DNA of 64,000 nucleotides from an uncultured Paracoccaceae bacterium (GCA_947499725.1 CANMPK010000003.1:372001-436000), one strand, 5' to 3'. Positions 53,177 through 61,754 are shown, counted from the stretch's first letter. The notes: generated from the sequence alone by a model not told the origin. Program-made: numbers and translations.

Positions 53177-53656
53177 ATGAGTCGTATCAGTCGTATTGAA
53201 ATCGATGATCGAAACCTTCCCCCGCCGACCCCCGAGATCGAGCAGGAGCGTCGGGTTGCGATGTATGACCTGATCGAAGGGAATAGCTTTGATTTGCCCA
53301 AGCGCGCGGACCGAGATGTGCCCGCGGGCCCGTATCAATTGGAATTGGCCATTCGTGACAAACGTTTGGTTTTTGATCTGTCCACCGATGGGGGCGACAA
53401 AGCTGCAGAATTTCACCTGTCCTTGTCTCCTTTCCGCCAAGTTGTGAAAGATTATTGGCAGGTATGCGAAAGCTATTTTGACGCTGTGAAGAATATGCCA
53501 CCCAGCCAGATTGAAACCATCGATATGGCGCGTCGCGGCATCCACGACGAGGGCGCCCGCATTCTGGCCGATCGCCTTGAAGATAAAGCAGAAATTGATC
53601 ACCCCACAGCGCGACGTTTGTTTACGCTGATTTGCGTTCTACATTTTGGAGCGTAA
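53177..53656 (+). CDS. UPF0262 family protein
   Basis: A 159-residue protein with the family pattern ISRIEIDDRNLPPPTPEIEQER, LIEGNSFDL, GPYQLELAIRDKRLVFDL, FHLSLSPFRQVVKDYW and RRGIHDEGARILADRL. Function unknown; confined to alphaproteobacteria and typically located between hisD and infA, as here. It ends three bases before the phosphatase ATG, so the two are coupled. Confidence 0.9.
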   Translation: MSRISRIEIDDRNLPPPTPEIEQERRVAMYDLIEGNSFDLPKRADRDVPAGPYQLELAIRDKRLVFDLSTDGGDKAAEFHLSLSPFRQVVKDYWQVCESYFDAVKNMPPSQIETIDMARRGIHDEGARILADRLEDKAEIDHPTARRLFTLICVLHFGA

Positions 53657-53659
53657 CGG

Positions 53660-54103
53660 ATGAAGCAAGGCCTACCACAGTCTGTTTTGTTCTGTTGCGA
53701 TCATAATGCGGTGCGCTCGCCGATGGCTGAAGGGATCATGAAAAAGCTCTTCGGCAGCGATACTTACGTGCAGTCCGCTGGGCTAAAGAATGATCTAGAG
53801 ATCGATGGTTTTGCCATTTCCGTCTGCCAAGAGATCGAGGTAGAACTCTCGCGTCATCGCTCACGCTCTTTCGAGGAGATGGAGCAATGGGGCGATCAGC
53901 TGTCTAGCTTTGATTTGATCATTGCCTTAACGCCCGCCAGCTATGCCCGCGCGCAGGAAAAGGCCAAAGGATATCATTTGGATGTGCTTTATTGGCCCAT
54001 CTCCGATCCGACTGGCAAAGGCGAAACACGGGATGCCAAATTAGCATATTACCGCGTCTCGCGGGATGAAATCGTGGCCAAGCTGCGCGAGCACTGGGGC
54101 TAA
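53660..54103 (+). CDS. Low-molecular-weight protein-tyrosine-phosphatase-like protein
   Basis: A 147-residue protein with the P-loop C13-DHNAV-R19 (CX5R) followed by SPMAEGIMK, and the general-acid Asp in YWPISDPTGKG. Members are either tyrosine phosphatases or arsenate reductases; the CX5RS loop supports catalysis in either case. Conserved gene order with UPF0262 suggests a housekeeping role. The next conserved gene, infA, is displaced by an intervening sulfotransferase gene. Confidence 0.85.
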   Translation: MKQGLPQSVLFCCDHNAVRSPMAEGIMKKLFGSDTYVQSAGLKNDLEIDGFAISVCQEIEVELSRHRSRSFEEMEQWGDQLSSFDLIIALTPASYARAQEKAKGYHLDVLYWPISDPTGKGETRDAKLAYYRVSRDEIVAKLREHWG

Positions 54104-54178
54104 GGCCCCGCTTCTGGTAATCAAAAATTAAGCGAATTCTGTAGATTATCTTGCATTCCTTTTGCGGAAGCACGTTGC

Positions 54179-55939
54179 ATGAAATCGTCAGGTTTGACCC
54201 CAACCTATAAAACAGTCCCCTTTGATACCAAGGCGCTTGCGCGACTTTTACAGCGCAAAGACTTTGCCGAATTGGGCAAACGCACGCGCCGGGCCTTAAA
54301 GAAACATCCGCATCAAGCCAATTTACATGCCTTTGCCGGGGCCGCACGCATGGGGCAGGGGGATGTGCGCAAAGCTTGTCGTCTTTACGAGAAAGCAGCG
54401 CGGCTTGAGCCACAAAATACCAACTATCTTCGCCATTTTGCGCGACTTTCTATGAGTTTAGGCGATGTCCCTAAAGCAATGTCTGCCTATGCTGCGCTGA
54501 AATCTTTGGGCGTTGAGGATGCCGAAGTAAATCACCACCTCGGCCTGTGCTTGCTGCGTGTCGGGCGATTGCGAGAGGCTTTGCCGCCCTTGGCTGCAGC
54601 TTTGGCAAAAGAGCCAGAAAATGCGGCCTATGCGCAGGTGCTCGCGCAGGGGTTCGTTCGGGCAGGTCTGTTTGTAGAAGCGACGCAAGCCTTTGATGTT
54701 GCGTTGAAAAATGCGCCGAATTCTGCGGATATCATGTTGGATTTTGCCCGATGTCTGTATCAAGCTGGGGACAGCCATGATGCCTTGCGTCTTGCAGATC
54801 GTGCTTTGGCTCAGGGTGGCGCTTTGCCAGAGGTCCAAGCCCTACGTGCAGCAGCGCTCGGCAGTCTTGGTCGTGTGTCAGAAGCCAAGGTGGCCAGTCG
54901 CGCCGCCCTTTCGTCGCAAGAAAACAGTGCCAGACACTACTACAATTTCACGCTTCGCCACGATATGCGGCAAGAACCTAAAATTGTTCGGAATTTGCAA
55001 AAGTTGGTTGTGGATAATTCTGGGGATGCTTTGGCCCATTTCGCAATGTCCAAGGCCTATGACGATTTAGGGCAATTTGAGGCATCCTATGAAGCGTTAA
55101 GGCGGGCCAATCAGCTTAGGGCAAGGGATCTGCGCTATGACGAAACAGCAGAACTCGGGCAGCTTGAACGGCTTAAGTCTCACTTTTCAACTAACGTTGC
55201 GCCTGATTTCAGCAAGGACATATCGCAGCCTTCTCCGATCTTCGTTTTGGGCATGCCTCGGTCGGGCACCACTTTGGTCGAAGCGATCTTGGCACGGCAC
55301 GGGCAGGTCGCAGCCTGTGGAGAAACGAACGCATTGTTGCAATCTGTCGTGTCGGCCCATCCTGAAAGAGGCCCAATTTCAACGGAAACTGCTAAGAACC
55401 TTGCCTTACAATACAAGGCGCGACTGTCTCACCAAATTTCAGGAAATGCCTACTTTACTGATAAAATGCCCGACAATTTCCGCTTCATCGGTCACATCCT
55501 AATGGCGATGCCTGACGCGCAAATCCTGCACATCTGCCGCGATTTGCGCGCCGTCGCTTGGTCAAACTACAAAACCAATTTCATGAGTTCACGCAATGGG
55601 TTCTGCTACGATCCTGATACGTTGGTGCGCTACATTAAAGCCTATCAAGAACTGATAGCATTTTGGCACCATCAGTTTCCAAACCGTATCATCGATGTCG
55701 ACTATGACGCGCTATCCAAATCGCCAGAGCCGCGGATCGCGCAGCTCCTGACCAAATTGGGTCTGCAATGGGATGAGGCTTGTCTGTCGCCCTACAAAAG
55801 CGCCCATGCGGTGACCACTGCCTCGCAAAGCCAAGTGCGGCAGGCGATTTATGCAGGCAGTTCAGACCATTGGCGCAACTATGAACCCTTTGCAGGCACG
55901 TGGCTGTCGCGTCTTTCACCGCAAGGGCGCCAGCCTTAA
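54179..55939 (+). CDS. TPR-repeat sulfotransferase
   Basis: A 586-residue protein with an N-terminal array of TPR-like helix pairs (about 35-300, for example LHAFAGAARMGQGDVRKACR and VNHHLGLCLLRVGRLREALP). A C-terminal sulfotransferase domain has the 5'-PAPS loop FVLGMPRSGTTLVEAIL (about 354-370) and the 3'-phosphate segment ICRDLRAVAWSNYKTNF. It would transfer sulfate from PAPS to a carbohydrate, protein tyrosine or small molecule; TPRs may present a protein substrate. No signal peptide or membrane span is evident. It separates the phosphatase from infA in an otherwise conserved row, suggesting later insertion. Confidence 0.87.
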   Translation: MKSSGLTPTYKTVPFDTKALARLLQRKDFAELGKRTRRALKKHPHQANLHAFAGAARMGQGDVRKACRLYEKAARLEPQNTNYLRHFARLSMSLGDVPKAMSAYAALKSLGVEDAEVNHHLGLCLLRVGRLREALPPLAAALAKEPENAAYAQVLAQGFVRAGLFVEATQAFDVALKNAPNSADIMLDFARCLYQAGDSHDALRLADRALAQGGALPEVQALRAAALGSLGRVSEAKVASRAALSSQENSARHYYNFTLRHDMRQEPKIVRNLQKLVVDNSGDALAHFAMSKAYDDLGQFEASYEALRRANQLRARDLRYDETAELGQLERLKSHFSTNVAPDFSKDISQPSPIFVLGMPRSGTTLVEAILARHGQVAACGETNALLQSVVSAHPERGPISTETAKNLALQYKARLSHQISGNAYFTDKMPDNFRFIGHILMAMPDAQILHICRDLRAVAWSNYKTNFMSSRNGFCYDPDTLVRYIKAYQELIAFWHHQFPNRIIDVDYDALSKSPEPRIAQLLTKLGLQWDEACLSPYKSAHAVTTASQSQVRQAIYAGSSDHWRNYEPFAGTWLSRLSPQGRQP

Positions 55940-56086
55940 AGGCAATGCGCCATCCGTACAAACACGTGAATCATCATTTATCGGTGAGAAAACCCGTGAT
56001 AGCTGCGGAAATGCCTTGTAAATCACAGCAATTGCCCTCATTTAGGGTCGGCCCGTACTTAGCGGGTGTCATTTAAAGGAGTGAAC

Positions 56087-56305
56087 ATGGCCAAGGAAGA
56101 ACTACTCGAATTTCCCGGTGTCGTTAAGGAACTCCTGCCAAATGCGACGTTTCGGGTCGAGCTAGAGAACGGTCATGAAATTATCGCTCACACGGCAGGT
56201 AAAATGCGTAAGAACCGTATTCGCGTTCTCGCAGGCGATAAGGTACAGGTCGAAATGACCCCTTATGATCTGACAAAAGGTCGGATCAACTACCGCTTCA
56301 AATAA
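56087..56305 (+). CDS. infA: Translation initiation factor IF-1
   Basis: A 72-residue single OB-fold (S1-type) protein beginning [20 protein letters not shown] and ending RINYRFK. It binds the ribosomal A site during initiation. ATG 56087 has AAAGGAG upstream; a longer in-frame start at 56066 is rejected on alignment with the usual IF-1 N-terminus. The 147-base upstream gap probably holds its promoter. maf follows after 36 bases. Confidence 0.98.
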   Translation: MAKEELLEFPGVVKELLPNATFRVELENGHEIIAHTAGKMRKNRIRVLAGDKVQVEMTPYDLTKGRINYRFK

Positions 56306-56341
56306 GCGCTTGCGCAGCGCGGTTAAGACAGGTCCGTTGAT

Positions 56342-56920
56342 ATGAAACTCATTCTCGGCTCTGGCAGTCCGCGCCGCCGCGAACTATTAGCGCAAATCGG
56401 GGTCGTGGCAGATGATATTTGCCCCCCTGATATTGACGAAACACCTCTGAAAAATGAGTTGCCGCGTCCCTATTGCGCCCGCATCACCCGCGAAAAAGTC
56501 CAAGCTATTCAAGCCGGAGCAGACGATATCGTCTTGTCCGCTGATACCACCGTGGCCTTGGGCCGCCGCATTATGGGCAAGCCCGAAGATGCTGCCCAAG
56601 CGGCAGAGTTCCTGATTGCTCTGGGTGGTCGCCGCCACAAGATCATCACCTCGGTTGCCGTAAAGCGCGGCGATCAGATCTGGCAGAAAGATGTTGTCTC
56701 CGAAGCCAAGATGAAACGCCTGTCAGATGACGAGCTGAATTTCTATCTGGCCAGCAACGATTGGCAGGGCAAAGCAGGTGGCTATGCCATCCAAGGCCCC
56801 GCAGGCGCCTTTATTCCATGGATCAGCGGATCTTTTACGGGCATCGTTGGCCTACCACTCGCGGAAACCGCAGCCCTGCTGCGCGCCGCCGGATACCCAT
56901 TGTTTAAGGAGCAGCCATGA
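56342..56920 (+). CDS. maf: Maf-type nucleoside triphosphate pyrophosphatase
   Basis: A 192-residue Maf/Ham1-fold enzyme with the phosphate-binding start [12 protein letters not shown] and [17 protein letters not shown] carrying the conserved Asp. [28 protein letters not shown] is the usual C-terminal block. Maf proteins hydrolyse dTTP, UTP or modified pyrimidine nucleotides, limiting their incorporation. Overlaps the RNase E/G start by four bases. Confidence 0.94.
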   Translation: MKLILGSGSPRRRELLAQIGVVADDICPPDIDETPLKNELPRPYCARITREKVQAIQAGADDIVLSADTTVALGRRIMGKPEDAAQAAEFLIALGGRRHKIITSVAVKRGDQIWQKDVVSEAKMKRLSDDELNFYLASNDWQGKAGGYAIQGPAGAFIPWISGSFTGIVGLPLAETAALLRAAGYPLFKEQP

Positions 56921-57939
56921 AGGGCCGTCAAATCGTTCTGGATCACCTCAATGGCCAAGAAGCCGCGGCTTTGATGGTGGATGGCAAGCTGTCTGATTTG
57001 CTGATTGATGCGGATGCGCCGCGCCCTGGCACGATCTACCGCGCCGTGGCGGATCGCCCAATGAAAGGGCAGGGCGGCATGTTCCTCACCACACCAGATG
57101 GCAAAGCTTTCCTACGTCAGGTCAAAGGTTTAGCACCGGGGCAGACCATGCTTGTACAAGTCACAGGCTATGCCGAAGATGGCAAAGCGATCCCTGTGAC
57201 CAATAAGGTTCTGTTCAAAAGCCGCTACGCCATTGTCACCCCAGATGCGCCGGGTCTGAACCTGTCGCGCCGGATTCGCGACGATGATCTGCGTGATCAG
57301 CTCAAGGGCATCGCCCATGAGGTGATGGAGGAGGGCGACATGGGCCTGATCCTACGCTCAAGCTGCGCAGAGGCTGATCCAGACGACATCGCAGAAGATA
57401 TTGCAGCGATGCAGGATCTTGCCAAAGCCGTTCTGGCAGATGCGGAAGGCCCAGCCGAAACGCTGACCGAAGGCGATGGCCCCCATACAGCCGCGTGGCG
57501 CGAATGGGTCGAGCCTGCGGACGTGCATACGGAAGAAAACGGCTTCGAAGATCTTGGCGTTCTGGACGCCATCGATGCTTTGGCGCGTCCAAGAGTATCC
57601 TTGGCAGGCGGCGGCTATATGTTCGTCGAGCCAACCCGCGCGCTTGTCGCCGTGGATGTAAACACCGGCAAAGACACATCTCCGGCTGCAGCTCTGCAAG
57701 CCAATATTGCGGCCGTCAAAGACCTACCGCGTCAGCTGCGTATTCGCGGCTTGGGTGGCCAAATCACCATCGATATCGCGCCGATGCCTAAGAAGGATCG
57801 CCGCCAGTTCGAAACCAGCTTACGCGCCGCTTTGAAAGCGGATGGGGTGGAATCGGTCATGGCCGGCTGGACCCCGCTGGGCCATTACGAATTGCAACGC
57901 AAACGCGACCGTTTGCCAACGGCAGACCTTCTGTCATGA
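56917..57939 (+). CDS. Ribonuclease E/G family protein (short form)
   Basis: A 340-residue protein keeping the catalytic core. The metal-binding Asp residues lie in [11 protein letters not shown] and [18 protein letters not shown], and the 5'-sensor/RNase H-like part begins with [13 protein letters not shown]. The zinc-link CPxC segment and C-terminal half of RNase G (about 490 residues) are absent, so oligomerisation must differ. Likely role is RNA processing such as rRNA or tRNA maturation. The maf - RNase - yacG - tRNA order is typical of Rhodobacteraceae, so the short form is probably normal in this group rather than a truncation. Confidence 0.86.
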   Translation: MKGRQIVLDHLNGQEAAALMVDGKLSDLLIDADAPRPGTIYRAVADRPMKGQGGMFLTTPDGKAFLRQVKGLAPGQTMLVQVTGYAEDGKAIPVTNKVLFKSRYAIVTPDAPGLNLSRRIRDDDLRDQLKGIAHEVMEEGDMGLILRSSCAEADPDDIAEDIAAMQDLAKAVLADAEGPAETLTEGDGPHTAAWREWVEPADVHTEENGFEDLGVLDAIDALARPRVSLAGGGYMFVEPTRALVAVDVNTGKDTSPAAALQANIAAVKDLPRQLRIRGLGGQITIDIAPMPKKDRRQFETSLRAALKADGVESVMAGWTPLGHYELQRKRDRLPTADLLS

Positions 57940-58118
57940 GCTGCCCAAACTGCAACAAGCCTGCCGATGCAAAATACCGTCCATTTTGCTCAAAACGCTG
58001 TGCTGACATCGACTTAGGCAAATGGCTGGGTGGTGAATACACCTTGGCAGATGAAGAAACAGAAGCCGCTGAAGCAGCGATTTTGGACCATCCGAAAAAA
58101 GGTGATCCTCTGCACTGA
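57936..58118 (+). CDS. yacG: DNA gyrase inhibitor YacG
   Basis: A 60-residue zinc protein with CPNCNK (C3, C6) and FCSKRCADIDLGKWL (C18, C22), a CxxC plus CxxxC zinc site. YacG binds GyrB and inhibits gyrase. It overlaps the RNase E/G gene by four bases and is the last protein-coding gene before tRNA-Phe. Confidence 0.93.
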   Translation: MSCPNCNKPADAKYRPFCSKRCADIDLGKWLGGEYTLADEETEAAEAAILDHPKKGDPLH

Positions 58119-58175
58119 TTTTTTTGATTTTGGCTCTGGACACTGCGCATACAGTGACTTAGAACGCCCAAACCC

Positions 58176-58191
58176 GAGTGAGACATCACTC
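58176..58191 (+). promoter_or_regulatory. 5'-leader hairpin of tRNA-Phe
   Basis: GAGTGA-GACA-TCACTC, a 6-bp perfect inverted repeat ending six bases before the mature tRNA. It resembles the hairpin before tRNA-Thr in sequence and spacing. Confidence 0.5.
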
Positions 58192-58197
58192 ACCCGT

Positions 58198-58272
58198 GCC
58201 CGGGTAGCTCAGGGGTAGAGCAGTGGATTGAAAATCCTCGTGTCGGTGGTTCGATTCCGCCCCCGGGCACCA
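58198..58272 (+). tRNA. tRNA-Phe (anticodon GAA)
   Basis: A 75-base tRNA including encoded CCA. The acceptor is GCCCGGG/CCCGGGC with discriminator A; TAGCTCAGGGGTAGAGC forms the D-arm; the anticodon loop is TTGAAAA; the T-arm is GGTGGTTCGATTCCGCC. The anticodon stem has a T-T mismatch at its second pair. Confidence 0.96.
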
Positions 58273-58303
58273 TTTAAACTCCTAACAATTTAGATGGTTC
58301 GCC

Positions 58304-58318
58304 GCGCCTCTTAGGCGC
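58304..58318 (+). terminator. Probable terminator of tRNA-Phe
   Basis: GCGCCT (58304-58309) pairs with AGGCGC (58313-58318), with a three-base loop, followed by TATTTGCGTTTG. The T-tract is interrupted. Confidence 0.55.
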
Positions 58319-58341
58319 TATTTGCGTTTGATCTGCGCAAT

Positions 58342-58376
58342 AAAAAAGAGATGCGCCATCTCTGGGCATCTCTTTC
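58342..58376 (-). terminator. Intrinsic terminator of the Anbu unit
   Basis: AAAGAGATGC (58345-58354) pairs perfectly with GCATCTCTTT (58366-58375). On the minus strand the stem ends in a T6 run. It lies 25 bases after the Anbu stop. Confidence 0.9.
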
Positions 58377-58400
58377 GAAATTTCAAACTGTCCGAAAACC

Positions 58401-59132
58401 TCAGACGTTAAAATGCAGCATTTCGTCAAAGGCTTTGCGCAGGGCGGCGGACCAGCCATTGGAAAGCGCTTGGAAATTGGCGTCATATTCTTCGATTCGA
58501 CGGTTCTGGGAAAAGGCGAACTCGCCTTCTTCCACCACTGCCAGATCCAAAGGCATGCCCACCGACAGGTTGGAGCGCAATGTGGAATCCATCGACAAGA
58601 ACGCCGCCGTCACAGACACATCCAATGGGGTTTCCGGCGTGATCACGCGGTCCAGAATCGGTTTGCCGTATTTATGCTCACCAATCTGGAAGTAAGGCGT
58701 CTCAGATGTGGCCTCGATGAAGTTGCCGGCCGTATATACATGGAACAAACGATGCGCACCGCCTGTGCGTTGGCCACCCACGATGATCGAGCTAAACGTG
58801 CTTTCGCCCGTCTGCTGCAGCCCTGGGCCATAACGCCCCTGAACCACACGCATCGCATCGCCCACCAGTTCCGCCACGCGGAACATGCTTGGAGCGTTCA
58901 GGATGGTTTCTAGACCGTTTTCAGGGTGATCAATGTTCTCTTGCAACAGCGAGACAACCGCCTGTGTTATCGCCAGATTGCCCGCCGTCATCAGGGTGAT
59001 GGCGCGCTCGCCGGGCACTTCCCAGGTGAACATCTTTTTGAATTTGGCGATATTATCCAAACCCGCGTTTGTGCGCGTGTCCGAAAGGAACACCAAGCCT
59101 TTATCGAGTTTGATTGCAACGCAATATGTCAC
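58401..59132 (-). CDS. Proteasome-type protease, Anbu (ancestral beta subunit) family
   Basis: A 243-residue Ntn-hydrolase with a GTG start. Removal of Met would expose Thr2 as nucleophile (M-T-Y-C-V-A-I), with D18 in LSDTRTNAG and a Lys at 30-33 in KFKKMF, matching proteasome beta-subunit catalysis. The later GGQRTGGAHRLFHVYTAGNFI and LDLAVVEEGEF segments fit the family. Anbu proteins form helical or ring assemblies; a physiological substrate is not established. Its ribosome-binding site GGGGA sits inside an inverted repeat, and a small ORF ends on its start codon. It is the last gene of the ATP-grasp - alpha-E - Anbu unit. Confidence 0.9.
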   Translation of the reverse strand: MTYCVAIKLDKGLVFLSDTRTNAGLDNIAKFKKMFTWEVPGERAITLMTAGNLAITQAVVSLLQENIDHPENGLETILNAPSMFRVAELVGDAMRVVQGRYGPGLQQTGESTFSSIIVGGQRTGGAHRLFHVYTAGNFIEATSETPYFQIGEHKYGKPILDRVITPETPLDVSVTAAFLSMDSTLRSNLSVGMPLDLAVVEEGEFAFSQNRRIEEYDANFQALSNGWSAALRKAFDEMLHFNV

Positions 59133-59218
59133 GTCCGTTTCCCCATGCTGATCCGTGCAGACGTGCTCTTATGTGCGAAGTCCGGCAGGGCTGCAAGTTG
59201 GGGAAACGGATATGTCAT
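59129..59218 (-). CDS. Small upstream ORF (29 residues) overlapping the Anbu start
   Basis: ATG 59218 to TGA 59129, lying wholly in the 90-base gap after the alpha-E gene. Its stop overlaps the Anbu GTG as GTGA, the usual sign of translational coupling. It begins M-T-Y-P, echoing M-T-Y-C of Anbu, because TGACATAT occurs at both starts. It spans both arms of the inverted repeat, so its translation would open the stem. No strong Shine-Dalgarno precedes it, so expression is unproven. Confidence 0.4.
   Translation of the reverse strand: MTYPFPQLAALPDFAHKSTSARISMGKRT
59135..59209 (-). promoter_or_regulatory. Inverted repeat sequestering the Anbu ribosome-binding site
   Basis: On the minus strand CCGTTTCCCC (59209-59200) is followed 55 bases later by its perfect complement GGGGAAACGG (59144-59135), which ends two bases before the Anbu GTG and contains its Shine-Dalgarno. 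A 10-bp stem would block initiation unless melted or unless a ribosome moves through the upstream ORF. Confidence 0.65.
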
Positions 59219-59222
59219 ACTT

Positions 59223-60206
59223 TTATTGCGCAACCTGCATTTTTTGCACCGCAGGCTGTGCGCCAAAGCCAAAGACATCCGCTGTGGTTGAGGCGATGAT
59301 GTTGATCTTCATAATAAACTGGGTCAGCCACTCGTGCAGCCCTTCTTCAAAGATCTCTTCCAGCGTCAATTCCATCAGTTGCGCATAATCGGCACGCACT
59401 CGTTGCAGCAAATCATTTTGCGGCGCGTCATGCTTGGACACCAACGTTTGCAGCTCGCCATAGAGATGGTTCACCGCCGTACGCAAAGACCGTGGGCATT
59501 CGCGGTTCAGCACAAGGAAGTCCACAACGCCATTGGCATCCACACTGCGCCCATAGACATGGCGGAAAGCCGTGGCCGAATTGGCCGCGCGCAGGATCTG
59601 TGTCCATTGCAAGTAATCCAAACCGCCGCCGACATCGGCCACATCTGGCAGCAGAACGTGGTATTTCACGTCCAGCAAGCGGGCCGTGGCATCGGCGCGC
59701 TCGATCCATTTGCCCAGTTCAGCAAAACTGTGCCCATCATCGCGAAACATCGTCTCGCCGCGTGCGCCGTAAATCAGCGCAGCACGTCCACGCACCCAAT
59801 CCAAAAAGGCGCTGAGGTTCTTGCGATCCAGCTCCGCCTCGAGGTTTTGGTTCAACTCGACATAGGTCTGGTTGATCGCTTCCCACACATCCGAGGTGAT
59901 CGCAGGGCGCACCGCCTTGGCATTGCGCCGCGCAGCATACACGCAAGACACAATCGAAGACGGATTGGTTTCATCACGCACCAGATGTTCACAAACAGAG
60001 GCCACATCCGCCGTTTTCGGATCCCCGGGGAAACTGCCAGAACAGCCCGAGGCAATCACGATCGACGTCCATTCACTGTCTGGCGCCCCAGCACGGCGGG
60101 GCAGGGCATCCAACCGGCGCCCCGCATCCAACAGACGCGCCGTATTGGACATACGCTCTACATAGCGGGCCATCCAAAACAGCCCTTCCGCAGTTCTACT
60201 CAGCAT
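59223..60206 (-). CDS. Alpha-E domain protein
   Basis: A 327-residue all-helical protein beginning MLSRTAEGLFWMARYVERMSNTARLLD, the alpha-E family signature. Further segments are FAELGKWIERADATARLLDVKYH and NRECPRSLRTAVNHLYGELQ. Alpha-E proteins occur almost always beside permuted ATP-grasp enzymes and transglutaminase-like proteins in predicted peptide-ligation systems. Its own biochemical activity is unknown. The start overlaps the ATP-grasp gene by 11 bases, so the two are coupled. Confidence 0.92.
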   Translation of the reverse strand: MLSRTAEGLFWMARYVERMSNTARLLDAGRRLDALPRRAGAPDSEWTSIVIASGCSGSFPGDPKTADVASVCEHLVRDETNPSSIVSCVYAARRNAKAVRPAITSDVWEAINQTYVELNQNLEAELDRKNLSAFLDWVRGRAALIYGARGETMFRDDGHSFAELGKWIERADATARLLDVKYHVLLPDVADVGGGLDYLQWTQILRAANSATAFRHVYGRSVDANGVVDFLVLNRECPRSLRTAVNHLYGELQTLVSKHDAPQNDLLQRVRADYAQLMELTLEEIFEEGLHEWLTQFIMKINIIASTTADVFGFGAQPAVQKMQVAQ

Positions 60207-61617
60207 GGCTGTCTCCTTTTGTCAGAACCCAAGTGTCTTTCACGCCGCCGCCTTGGCTGGAATTCACCACAAGCGATCCCTCAGTCAGGGCCACACGGCT
60301 CAATCCGCTTGGAATCAGATTGGTGGTTTTGCCGGAAATCACGAAAGGCCGCAGGTCCACATGGCGTGGCGACATGCCGTCTTCGGTCAGAATAGGCGCG
60401 GACGAAAGCGACAGCGTCGGCTGGGCAATATAAGCCTCTGGATGTTCAATCAGTTTCGCGCGAAAGTCTTCGATCTCTTCTGGGCTGGATGTTGGCCCAA
60501 TCAGCATCCCGTAACCGCCCGAGCCGTGCACCTCTTTCACAACCAGCTCTGCCAGATTGTCCAGCACATAGGCCAGATCATCGGGCTGATCGCAGCGATA
60601 GGTCGGAACATTCGGCAAGATCGGCTCTTCATTCAGATAAAAGCGGATCATATCCGGCACATGAATATAGATGGCTTTGTCATCCGCAATGCCCGTGCCC
60701 GGCGCATTCACCAAGGTCACATTGCCCGCTTCCATCGCGCGAATGATCCCCGGCACGCCCAAGGCGCTGTCTTCGCGGAACACCTCTGGGTCCATGAAAT
60801 CATCATCGATCCGGCGATACAGAACATGCACCTGCTCGGCGCCCTTGGTGGTGCGCATAAAGACCTTATCGTCTTCTACAAACAGATCCGTGCCTTCCAC
60901 CAGCTCGATCCCCATGAGATCCGCCAAGAAGTAATGCTCATAATAAGCTGAATTATACTGCCCCGGCGTCAGCAAAGCCAACGTCGGCTTGCCTTTGCAA
61001 TTGGGCGGCGCGCAATCCTGCATCGCTGTCGCAAGGTGTTCGCCATAGCCATCCACCGGTCTGACATGACCACCTTCAAACAGCTCTGGGAAGATGCGCG
61101 ACATCACTTCGCGGTTTTGCAAAACATAAGACACACCCGACGGCGTGCGGCAGTTGTCTTCCAGAACGTAGAACTGATCTTCCTCGGTGCGCACGATATC
61201 CACACCAATGATATGCGCCCAAATGTCATTGGGCGGGCGGAAGCCGTTCATCTGTTTCAGATAGGCCGGATTGTTCAGCAACATGCTTTCCGGCACGATG
61301 CCCGCTTCGACGATCTTCCGCTCGCCATAGACATCCGCGATAAAACAGTTCAGCGCTTTGGCGCGCTGGATCGAGCCGCGTTCGACAATCGACCATTCAC
61401 TGTCATTGAACACCCGCGGGACCATATCAAAGGGGATCAACCGGTCGGGATCGCCGCCTTCTGTATAGACCGCGAAGGTAATTCCGATGCGCCTGAATAA
61501 GGCGTCGGCTTCCTCTTGCCGTTCTAAAAGTGCTTTCGGACCGTGCTTTTCGAACCAAGCTTTGATGAGATTATACTCACTTCTAAGCTCTGGCCCTTGA
61601 AACATCTCGTTATACAT
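60196..61617 (-). CDS. Circularly permuted ATP-grasp enzyme (type 2)
   Basis: A 473-residue protein. Characteristic blocks are RRIGITFAVYTEGGDPDRLIPFD, FYVLEDNCRTPSGVSYVLQNRE (metal-binding DN), VHVLYRRIDDDFMDPE, NAPGTGIADDKAIYI and VVKEVHGSGGYGMLIGP. Such enzymes are predicted amide- or peptide-bond-forming ligases. ATG 61617 has no clear Shine-Dalgarno; ATG 61605 is a possible alternative start. It is the first gene of the minus-strand unit, divergent from the transglutaminase gene with a 137-base gap. Confidence 0.92.
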   Translation of the reverse strand: MYNEMFQGPELRSEYNLIKAWFEKHGPKALLERQEEADALFRRIGITFAVYTEGGDPDRLIPFDMVPRVFNDSEWSIVERGSIQRAKALNCFIADVYGERKIVEAGIVPESMLLNNPAYLKQMNGFRPPNDIWAHIIGVDIVRTEEDQFYVLEDNCRTPSGVSYVLQNREVMSRIFPELFEGGHVRPVDGYGEHLATAMQDCAPPNCKGKPTLALLTPGQYNSAYYEHYFLADLMGIELVEGTDLFVEDDKVFMRTTKGAEQVHVLYRRIDDDFMDPEVFREDSALGVPGIIRAMEAGNVTLVNAPGTGIADDKAIYIHVPDMIRFYLNEEPILPNVPTYRCDQPDDLAYVLDNLAELVVKEVHGSGGYGMLIGPTSSPEEIEDFRAKLIEHPEAYIAQPTLSLSSAPILTEDGMSPRHVDLRPFVISGKTTNLIPSGLSRVALTEGSLVVNSSQGGGVKDTWVLTKGDSHAE

Positions 61618-61666
61618 ATGGGGGCCCCGTGTAATTTTATTTCAAGTCTTGAGCGTTTGGTAAAAA

Positions 61667-61726
61667 AAGTGAACAGTCGTCTTAAAGTGAGTGCAACCGG
61701 AAAACGACATTTTTTGCGGTTCACTT
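61667..61726. promoter_or_regulatory. Separated inverted repeat in the divergent Anbu-cluster promoter region
   Basis: AAGTGAAC (61667-61674) and GTTCACTT (61719-61726) are perfect complements 44 bases apart. A related AAGTGA lies between them near 61685. The region is A/T-rich and must hold the promoters of both the ATP-grasp and the transglutaminase genes, so a shared operator is plausible. The regulator is unknown. Confidence 0.4.
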
Positions 61727-61754
61727 AAAAAAAATTAAAAGGCCAAGTCCCCTA

